Shown: in pieces, positions 55,961 through 64,000 of the stretch
Layout of the letters: every line of letters starts with the position of its first letter
Position numbering within the stretch: the first letter of the stretch is position 1
NCBI GenBank assembly: GCA_030549495.1
Contig: JAUIRK010000867.1
Location: 186,001 to 250,000, forward strand
Length of the DNA stretch: 64,000 nucleotides
Direction: 5' to 3'
DNA from: Nectonema munidae
Lineage: Eukaryota > Nematomorpha > Nectonematoida > Nectonematidae
Notes under the pieces: generated by a model
Seen by the model: the letters and a program-made list of their open reading frames with translations, nothing else
Databases searched by the model: none
What the model was told of the DNA's origin: nothing
Made by a program: the position numbers and the translations under genes

Positions 55961-56000
55961 TAAGTAGATTTTTTAAGTTGTGATTTAATGTAATTGCAAG

Positions 56001-56814
56001 AAAAAATAAATATATTAGAGCATGCCCTGAAAAAGATCTAAACGCAAATTTAAAAATTTATTAAAAAAATTAAAATTAATTTTATCCTATTATTTGTTCG
56101 AGATTTTAATGGATACAATTTATTTTTCTCATTTTTATGTAAATTTATTTTTTTTAATCGTTTTTTTGTAGATTTTTTGATTACAATGGTAATAATAAAT
56201 AATATTCAATAACTATAATAAAAAATAACTAATATCAAAAGTGTGTACAATTAAAAATTTTGAATTTGACGATCTTATATTTAAATGTATTCACGTCAGC
56301 GGCGTATCTAGCCTAAGTGTTGCCCGGATAGGGTTTAAATTTTGTCGCCGTAAAATTTTTGATAACTTTTCATAGCAAAAATTAAAATATGTTAAAATGG
56401 AAAAATACGCTTATTTATTTTTTAAATGTATCCTAAATATTCATAGTTCAATCTAAAGTATCAATACTGTATTCAAAAAATTTACAAATTAATTTTGCAT
56501 AATTTTTTCTTCTATAATTTCATCTAAATAAATTTTACCTATAATATCACATTCTATATAAAATATTTACAAGTTAGATAGTCTTGTTTGACTCTACTAT
56601 CCTAAGATAGTTTTTAATGCGCTTCAAAATACCGTTCATAGCTATCTAATAGTATGAGTTAAAAATTATGATCAATTAGTTTGTGTTAGGGGATAAATTA
56701 AACACTTTGCATAAGTTATATTTTGCAATCTCATCAGACACATTTTCATTTCAAACAAATTTCTATTCAATAAATTATTGCATCCTTTACTTTTATACAC
56801 AATTAGAAAAAATT
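56001..56814. other. AT-rich intergenic; possible hAT left end at 56298
   Basis: CAGCGGCGTATCTAGCC at 56298 resembles the CAGTG(A/G)CGTAGCTAG end of the MITE at 23938. No right end was found. Otherwise featureless. Confidence 0.35.
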
Positions 56815-57023
56815 GATCAACTGTAGAATCTGACTCCATAAAATTAATTAATTTATAATTAAAAAAAAAAGTAAAATTGAAAAATAGAAAACTAAAAAAA
56901 AACCCGAATTTTGAAATAAAAATTAAATTTTTTTTTTAAACTTTTCGAGAAAAATTTCAGAAATCACGATCAAGTGTAGAATCTGACTCTCAAAACGTTC
57001 TGGAGTCAGATTCTACACTTGAT
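56815..57023. repeat. Repeated TGTAGAATCTGACTC motif with 21-bp hairpin
   Basis: ATCAAGTGTAGAATCTGACTC (56969-56989) has a perfect inverted copy at 57003-57023, separated by 13 bases. A third, direct copy with one change lies near 56817-56837. It looks like the joined or facing ends of small inverted-repeat elements. Confidence 0.7.
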
Positions 57024-57091
57024 ACAAAAAAATTATAATTAATTTTTTTTCAATACCAGTTTGATAAGGTTTAGCATACATCATGACAAAT

Positions 57092-57190
57092 ATGCAAATA
57101 TGTAAAGCGATGCTACAGACAGAAAGCTTTGGGGAGAACGGATCAAATCCATCGACCCCCAATAAGGGGATAAGATGAAGAAGAAGAAGA
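57092..57190 (+). mobile_element. Retroposed 99-bp fragment with 19-bp target duplication and (GAA)n tail
   Basis: Identical agcatacatcatgacaaat copies lie at 57073-57091 and 57191-57209. The insert ends in GATGAAGAAGAAGAAGA. Long exact duplications plus a short tandem tail indicate LINE-mediated, target-primed insertion. The body (GGAGAACGGATCAAATCCAT) is the presumed 3' end of a LINE or SINE that I cannot name. Confidence 0.8.
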
Positions 57191-57653
57191 AGCATACATC
57201 ATGACAAATGTTTATTTGTTCAATAATAAAAAAATACCCATAAAAATTAGCCATTAAATTAGATGGAAAAGTTATATTACCAATTGTGGCTTTAAAAGTT
57301 TAAAAAATAAATACTTTAAAATATAAAATAAAACGATACTGAGATTTCGTCTAATACCAAACTGAGATTTTGGAAAAAACAAGATGTACAAATGAATTCA
57401 CTAGTTGTGGTAGGAATTTGATATTAATGAAAGTAGGGATTCTTCGTTTATAACTTAAAGAAAATTCACAAGAAAGATTTGTCTGATTCATAATGAATCC
57501 ATGGAGTGAAGTGTTTGCTACAAATAAGTAACCATTTTTCGGTTATAAAAATTACTTTATCTTTTCATGATATGTATATTCTATATTAATGCATTTACAT
57601 GCATACACCTATAAATATACATATGTTTACTTCTACATTCATGTATACTTACC

Positions 57654-58187
57654 AGGGTTGGGTCTAATTCAAGATAATATTTATGATTCTGATTATCTGA
57701 ATTTTTTGATTACAACTTTGATTCTAATTCGCTTTTCTTCTAAAATCTGATTTTGATTCGGATTTTGAAATACGATTTTGATTCTGATTTGTAAAAAATA
57801 TTTTTGTATATATTCACAAGCGAGTTTAGCTAGCGATGGAAAGATGGATTGTTTTAGTTTCCACTAGCCTAGTGGATCCTCATCTGTGCTGATGCATCAT
57901 TCGTTCGTTATATGTACTAGACTTCTGGCTGTGATAATGAAAAAATTCCTACTCTACCACTGGTTTCTACTCTACGCGAATTTGTCATCTAATTGCCTTT
58001 TTTCAATAGGAAAGGTACTGTAGAACTTCGTTCAAAGTTTTTCCAGCACTATAATTACTGAGAATATATGATTTTTGTGCTTCGCTAGGTCTAATTTTGC
58101 TTTTTTAAAAATCATTATGCTTCTGATAATGATTCTAGGAATTTCTGTGATTCTGATTGTAATCATAATCGACCTCATCTCTAGTCA
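57654..58187. mobile_element. GATTC-rich MITE, ~530 bp
   Basis: The left end is CAGGGTTGGGTCTAATTC, followed by repeated GATTCTGAT units. The inverted right end reads CTAGAGATGAGGTCGATTAT and then GATTACAATCAGAATCACAG. GATT/AATC-dense sub-ends with a unique centre are seen. No matching 8-bp duplication. A fragment of the same family lies at 33505-33650. Confidence 0.55.
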
Positions 58188-58379
58188 CATGATGTTCTGT
58201 TATGTACATACATAAGATGTCAACTTTTTTTAAAAATGATTTAATCTATAAATACCTCATTTTCAATGGAATTTCTTCCAATAGCTGATTGATTTGTATT
58301 GAAATATATTGTTTATCATCTTTATGTTATTCCGTTTCACATGAATGCTTTCCCTGCTTCTCAATTTTAGCTGTGTATT

Positions 58380-58625
58380 TTATAGTTTTTCGTAAGAAAT
58401 GGAGATATTCTGGACATGCTCTACGCCATAAGGATATAATATTTAGCAAGCAATAGAAGGAAGAATAGAAGCTAAAACTTCCAGAGGACTTCCTAGAAAT
58501 GAATGGTTCAACAATAATATCTTGATATGGGGAAGCGTGGATTCCTATCAAGAAGCAAAAAATGCTGCGTTTGATCGTACAAGATGGAAATAGATGGCCG
58601 AACGCCTAAATGGCGATGGCTAACA
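58380..58625 (+). pseudogene. LINE C-terminal fragment
   Basis: On the + strand KKWRYSGHALRHKDIIF, then EGRIEAKTSRGLPRNEWFNN and AAFDRTRWK with MAERLNGDG match the end of many arthropod LINE ORF2 proteins (R.L...GH..R......EGR..G.R.RGRPR..W.......A.DR..W). A stop and a frame change are present. Confidence 0.65.
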
Positions 58626-59479
58626 AATGACGACTCTATATTTGCTTTTACCTAAATCTATTTTTAATGATTTCGTAGAGACCGGTCATTTAATTTCTTT
58701 CTTGTATCAGTATGTGGAATACTTCTTCCATATATGACCTTGCATTTTTCAATATGCATGATTATTTTGACATTTTCCTTCTTGAGTGTGGAAACATCAT
58801 TTGTGTCTAGATTTAAAGGTAGAAGGTCAAGTGTGGAGGAGCCTTTTCTTTCCTTTTCTTTTCCATCCTGATACCATTTTTGGCAAAGATTTGACCATTA
58901 CTGTTAAAAAAATGTGTCAACATGCAAATAGAATTAATGATGTATGCCCTAAAATTATCTCGTAAACATACTTTAATATTTTAAATAATTATATTTTCTA
59001 TATTTAACTTTTTCTATTACTATGCTCAGTTAATTTCAGGACTTAATTTTCGCAATTAGGGTGCCAATATTTGTGGAATTATCAATCAGGTTTTGAAATT
59101 TTTCGGAAAAACAATTTTCTCAAAAAAACCCAAATCAAAAAACTTATTTTGATTGAAAAGTACAATTAAAATTTTTGAGGATAAAATTCCTACTAAAAAT
59201 ATCCTTCAAATTTAAAATAATTTTTTAATACAATATTGTTCATGTTTTTTATTTCTGTACTCCTTTATGGCCATTGCAGTGTAAAAATGGGTGAAAGTTT
59301 CAATAGAATTAGTAAATATATAACTCGTTTAATAAAGTGCATTTATAGTGTCAATGTAGTAGTCCTTTGAGGGGCTATATAGTTTTAAAAGACAAGTATG
59401 TAACTTGTCTACACCTTTTTCCAATGAACTAGAAGAAAGTTGCCGTATAAATTGGATTTGTAATGATCTAATATCGTAT
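58626..59479. other. Intergenic, AT-rich
   Basis: No gene seen. Weak minus-strand frames near 59300-59480 may continue the RT fragment described next. Confidence 0.35.
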
Positions 59480-59695
59480 ATTGTAAACGCTTTGATAAGT
59501 AACTTTTGATTAGACGTAGAAAGCTTCCTTTAAAACTATATTTATACATCTAACTCAATAGTATGCTTCTATTCTATTAGCTCTATCAAATGCCTTGCTA
59601 TAATCTATAAAAAAAGTAAGCCGTTTGCTTTTTTTCAATTAGTGAAGGTATTTTTACGAATTCCATATACATCGATGACATTTTGATCTTGACGC
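59480..59695 (-). pseudogene. LINE RT motif A fragment
   Basis: Minus-strand translation gives LKKSKRLTFFIDYSKAFDRA then NRIEAYY and a stop. F.DY.KAFD is the RT palm motif A with the catalytic Asp. Surrounding coding is too decayed to extend. Confidence 0.5.
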
Positions 59696-59705
59696 CTATG
59701 AACAA

Positions 59706-60058
59706 GTGTTGCATCTTGCTAAAATTTTTGAACATTTTGACTGCAAGGACCACGTTTTTAAGAATATCTTAAATTATGAGGAAGACATAAATGGATATCT
59801 CGAGGAGCAAAGACTCCGTTGGCCTGGCCATCTTGAGAGAATGGATGAACAAAGTTTGCTTAGGAGGGTGGGAGACGAAGTTGTGACTGGAAAAGCGAAG
59901 AAAGGGCGCCCTAAAAAATCATGAGACTCTCTCTGGAAGATGCACAACTTAGAAAGCCTTGGAGACGACGCTGCAAAAAATGAAAAAGGTCGACCCTGGC
60001 TAGCCGGGATATAAGACTTTGTTCTCTTCCTGGAGACAAATGGATGATGATGATGATT
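59706..60058 (+). pseudogene. LINE C-terminal fragment with (GAT)n tail
   Basis: The frame 59706-59924 ends in YLEEQRLRWPGHLERMDEQS then LLRRV, TGKAKKGRPKKS and a stop. Downstream readable sequence continues in broken frames to a (GATGAT)n run at 60040-60057. The RLRW.GH..RM....L..R....G...KGRPK.S pattern is the LINE ORF2 terminus. It is opposite in strand to the RT fragment just upstream, so two insertions meet here. Confidence 0.65.
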
Positions 60059-60890
60059 AAAAGATTCTTTTATTGCATGGGCAGAAGTTTTGTTGATTAA
60101 ATGTCCTTTTGTTGCACTTGGCTTTGGTAAATCCTTCGTCAATTTCTTCAAAAAGTTTTTATTGTAGCCTTCACTTCATTTAAAAGGCATCCATTGAAAG
60201 CTGCTGCTGCATCGAGCATTTTAAAAATAAAGCAAATAGGCTACCATGCTTATTTAGGGGGTAAGCCTCAATATTGGATCAAATTGATATACAGCATTTT
60301 TACCAAATTATAATCTAAAATCATTTGAGGTTTTTTCCCACTGTGCTACATATTTCATTGCGTGAATGAGAAGAACTCAAAAGAACCACGTTTTATTTTT
60401 TTCGGTATACAAGAAATGAGTTTTCATGGTCATAAAGAAACATTGAAGGTTCAATTTCACGAATTTCTTCCTGTGTAAGCGAATTGTTGCTGGTAGACTT
60501 AAATTGCCATCTAATAGTGCCCTAGGGGGAGAATGAGAAGTAAAAAAGTTATGTGACAATATTTTGACTAGAATTTTTTAAATGGATCATCCACCTCTAA
60601 TACGACATCTATAGTCAATCTTTTATCAGAACAGTGTCATTTCTTCCAAAATTTTAACTGCGTATTTTCTAAGCTTAGAATGCATTTAAGTGCCAAGCTT
60701 CTGAAATAACAGCCAATTTCTCTGCGGATTTGTTTCTTTTTCACCTTCTGAACTTATCAGAGCTTTCATTCGGATTCCACAGATCTCGTATTTTTTTAAA
60801 TATTGTGCTCTAAACTTGCATATAAAAGGTTAGTCGGGAAAAGTCACTTGATCCATGAAAATTTTCATCATACATTTGTGTGTGAGACTT
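60059..60890. other. Intergenic, nothing firm
   Basis: Short frames on both strands show no convincing family motif. No repeat ends are visible before the foldback at 60891. Confidence 0.35.
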
Positions 60891-61770
60891 TAAAGGTGCG
60901 AAAGAATCAAAACTAGCATTTTTAGCTTTGTGTAAATAAAAGAAATGGTATAAAATTTTAAGGAGGCCTAGACTTCTCTTATGAAATAAATTTCAACAAG
61001 TAAAAATTTTATATACTGCCTCCTTTGTTGTTTTCTGAATGAGATGAGCTTTAACTTAACAATACTATTAACACTTTTCAGAAATTGAAAACTAAGCTTC
61101 ACTTTTATGAACAACAAAGAAGGCAGCATATAAATATTTTACTTGCTTGTTGAAATTTATTTTATAAGAGAAGTCTATGCCTCTTTAAATTTTTATATCA
61201 TTTCTTTCACTTACAAAGACCCTTTATTGTATTTTTTTCAGTAATAAATCCTTGAACTGTTTCACGTCTATTCATTTTGATGAAATGATATAAAATTAAA
61301 GGAGGCATTTAGCATTGGATAATAATTTATAACTATTTTGTTTCTTAATATATATAATGAATATTTTTTAAGTGTTTTGAAAATGTAAGAAAATATTTTT
61401 ATAAATGAAATTTCATATGTGCCTCCTCATTCTTACATTAAATTGCTCATTTATTATATAATCACAGGTTTCTTAACCTGAATGGGAGGCACATATGGAA
61501 TTTCATTTATAAAAATATTTTCTTACATTTTCAAAACACTCAAAAAATTATTACATACATTGAAACGGAATAGTTTTGAATTATTATTATCCAATGCTAA
61601 ATGCCTCCTTTAATTTTATATCATTTCATCATAATAAATAAAAGTGAAACAGTTGAAAGATTTATTACTGAAAAACATACAATAAAGGGAAATAGCTTTA
61701 AAGTATACAACATGTATAGATGCAAATATATAAGCTAAAAATGATAGTTTTGATTCCTTTGGTAAAATTT
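60891..61770. repeat. Large nested foldback structure, ~880 bp
   Basis: Three inverted pairs are arranged together. The outer pair is about 60891-60929 with 61732-61770 (AATCAAAACTA(G/T)CATTTTTAGC). The first inner foldback has arms 60941-61032 and 61110-61206 (GACTTCTCTTATGAAATAAA). The second has arms 61220-61432 and 61482-61689, about 210 bp with only ~50 bp between, sharing CATATGTGCCTCC and CAATGCTAAATGCCTCC. Both inner units share a GAAATG(A/G)TATAAAATT(T/A)AAGGAGGC segment, so they are relatives. No coding capacity. Confidence 0.8.
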
Positions 61771-62234
61771 GTTCTAGACATTATAATTGAGGAAGTGTGT
61801 GTTTTGTATTCAACAAAATCAAGACTGAGATATCGCATCTAATTTAGAGGAGTTTATATATATTACAAAATTGGAATAAACAATAATTCACATTGGAAGA
61901 ATAAATATTATTCAAGTTGGGTATAGTGAAATAGAACAAAAGAAAGAATGTAATAAGCCTAGTAATAGCATTTATAATAATACGAACAACTTAAACACTG
62001 AGAATAAAGAGAGCAATGGGAGAGAGAAGCGTAGCGGATCAAGAATTTTAATACTACACATACAAAAAAGCATTGATTTTATTTTAATTGGGGATAGCAA
62101 TTTTTCATTTCTTTTCTCATCAATCATATTCATATGACCTTGATAATATATTTAATAATAATAATAATAATCAACGCTGACAATTTATAAGCATTAAATC
62201 CATTTTCTATTCTTGAAATTTTGTAGAATTTTAA
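61771..62234. other. Intergenic with (AAT)n at 62157-62171
   Basis: AT-rich sequence without coding motifs. Confidence 0.4.
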
Positions 62235-64000
62235 CAGGGTTGCCACTTTTTCTTGAAATCAGTGAAACAGGGAAATTGAAAATGGTCAGATAACTTCAGG
62301 GAATTTACTACTAATTAATTTCTTTATAAACTAAAGATACTTATCAATGTTTTTTCATTTAGGTTTTTGTATAAGCTATGCTTGAGGTTAATATTTTTCT
62401 ATAATTCTAATTCAATATTTATTGATTAAGACTTTTAATTAGTCTATTCCTACTTTTTTTAAATAAAATTATAGCTCATTTTTAAATTTTCTAAATAAAA
62501 AGTTACTTAGTAATAAAGTGGTGTAGTAACTTACTATGCCTGGAGCAGATACATTTTTAATTAGTTGTGGCGGGATCCTAATAAAAGAGAGGCTTTGAAA
62601 AAAACCATCTCTTTAGCCAACATTGGTAGAAGAGCTTTACTTTCTCATATGAAGAGCAAAACTCACATCACTATCATTGAAGCAAAACAAATTCAGGCAT
62701 CTATTCTAGATTTTGCTAAAACTACTACTTCTAGCACATATAAAACTATATCTGCAGAAACTTTATCTTCAAATATTGTAACTTTACATGTTCCTTTTAG
62801 CATAAAAGATTTAGGTATTTGTAAAGAAGACATAACAAAACCAGAGATTCTTTGGGCTTTATTAGTTATACAATCTAATTTTTCTCTGCATTCATGTACT
62901 TGTGTTGGCCAAACATTTAAATTAATGTTTCCTGACTCTAAAATAGCGTCTTCATTCAATATTGGCAGAAATTTTATATTTTGCAAGGGCTATATGATCA
63001 ACTATGGACTAAGTCCATATTTTAAGGATTGTTTAATAAAAAAGATTAAGTTAAGTGGGGACTTTGTTATTTGTTTTGATGAAGCTTTAAATAAAGTTTC
63101 TTAACAAAATCAACTGGATGTTTTTATTAGATACTTTGATAAGGAAAAGGATATAGTATGTTGTCCATATTTTGACAACTCTTTTTTAGGCCACGCTTTA
63201 GCATCAAATTTATTAGAAAAAATAAACAGTGTTCTCCAACCTTTATCTAAAAATAGTCTCTTGCAAGTTTCCATGGATGGTCCAAATGTTAATCTCAAGT
63301 TTTTGAACAAGAAAGAAGAGAAGATCACCAAATGAATAAGCACCTTGTTGATATTGGAGTGTGTGGTGTTCACGTTTTGCATGGTGCTCTAAGAACAGGA
63401 ATAAATGCATCAAAGTGGAATTTAAATCTTTTTCTACGTGATATAAATTATCTTTTTAATGATTCGCCTGCCTGTAGAGCAGATTTCACTTGTGTTACAG
63501 GCTGTAGCAAGTTTCCTATTAAACACTATCCAGTTCGCTGGGCTGAAAATACAGCTTGTATCGAAAGAGTTCTTTTAATTTATGATAGTATAAAATTGTT
63601 TCTGGATTGTAAAAAACTTCCTAGCAATAAACCTGTCGATAATGTGAAACATTTGTTTCAAGATAAATTATTGAAACCTAAACTAACATTTTTCAGTTAA
63701 GTTTCTTCAGATATCGAACCTTTTTTAAAAGTCTTTCGAGCAGATCAGCCTCTAATACCTTTTTTACACTCTTCTTTACTTAATCTTTTGAAGTCACTTT
63801 TATCACGTTTTATTATTCCTGAAAAGCTTTCCAATCCTCTAACTTCACAGAGTATTTTGAAACTTGATCCTAATTTGCCAGAAAATGTTCTTGAATTGCA
63901 GAAAGTTGACATCATTCGTTTTGCTGCAAAGAAGTATTTAAAAGAAATTAAAGCAACTGAATCTGAAGTATTACAGTTTAACCCATTTAAGACCAAGCAA
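62235..64000 (+). mobile_element. hAT-like transposon, 5' part, running off the window
   Basis: CAGGGTTGCCACTTTTTC at 62235 looks like a hAT left terminus. It is followed about 300 bases later by transposase coding in the same direction. The right end lies outside the window, so its duplication cannot be tested. Confidence 0.6.
62565..64000 (+). pseudogene. hAT-like transposase with BED-type N-terminus, broken, partial
   Basis: The N-terminal part (RREALLSHMKSKTH-like: ISLANIGRRALLSHMKSKTH) has the H...H half of a BED finger. Residues of the first frame (62565-63104) then run through ILWALLVIQSNFSLHSCTC, GYMINYGLSPYFKDCLIKKI and FVICFDEALNKVS to a TAA. The same frame continues with QLDVFIRYFDKEKD, FLGHALASNLLEK and QVSMDGPNVNLKFLNKK. 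After a frame change at about 63332 the next frame gives VDIGVCGVHVLHGALRTGI, LFNDSPACRADFTCVTGCS and FPIKHYPVRWAENTACIERV to a TAA at 63698. Coding then resumes to the window end. SFDE, MDGPNVN, GTCG.H..H and RW.E motifs recall an arthropod/fish hAT-related family. Two stops and one frameshift make it inactive. Confidence 0.7.

Larger units (their letters stand above)
53917..56000 (-). mobile_element. LINE, 5'-truncated, interrupted by a Helitron
   Basis: Minus strand. The 3' tail is (ACTT)n at 53921-53940. RT coding runs from about 55960 to 55297 and resumes on the other side of the Helitron, below 54669, with sequence resembling the LINE C-terminus (NMPRRNCFLFNSMVTWNTIP). No endonuclease is seen, so the copy is 5'-truncated near 56000. 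Confidence 0.8.

Overview
The window is AT-rich eukaryotic DNA (long introns, tRNA-derived SINEs, LINEs and many cut-and-paste DNA transposons). It holds one recognisable host gene, the mitochondrial F1 ATP synthase gamma subunit (ATP5F1C) on the + strand. Six exons are mapped, from 40304 to 48241. Protein style and transposon mix suggest an arthropod, and my best guess is a copepod such as a caligid sea louse; that organism call is inference only. Nothing bacterial is present.

Left part, 1-20 kb: short hAT-like non-autonomous elements, several with 8-bp target duplications (817-1168, 5044-5587, 5867-6315, 8629-8866); three foldback or long inverted-repeat structures (3755-4318, 6376-6857, 9430-9665); a dead 2.3-kb piggyBac with its transposase on the minus strand (11271-13580); and an inverted-repeat MITE (15529-16015). 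A composite repeat of unknown class occurs three times (16680-18690, 21030-22065, 37211-38228) and carries Tigger/pogo-like termini.

Middle, 20-39 kb: a ZBED/FAM200-type hAT transposase remnant (20150-20955); a 3.0-kb hAT element with a perfect 8-bp duplication that has swallowed two other MITEs and a 42-bp minisatellite (23491-26509); a 3.1-kb TTAA-flanked piggyBac-like non-autonomous element carrying a 150-bp satellite array (27201-30346); an RNase H-bearing LINE on the minus strand (30780-33525); a Tigger transposase fragment; and further LINE 3' ends.

Gene region, 39-48.5 kb: the ATP5F1C introns range from 55 bp to 4.2 kb. The two long introns hold SINE, hAT and foldback insertions. The first exon, expected to encode the start of the mitochondrial targeting peptide, was not found.

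Right part, 48.5-64 kb: hAT fragments; LINE 3' ends with different microsatellite tails; a 627-bp Helitron inserted into one LINE; a 99-bp retroposed fragment with a 19-bp duplication; a very large nested foldback (60891-61770); and the 5' part of a degenerate hAT-like transposon that runs off the window end (62235-64000). I recognised no LTR, retroviral or Polinton element.
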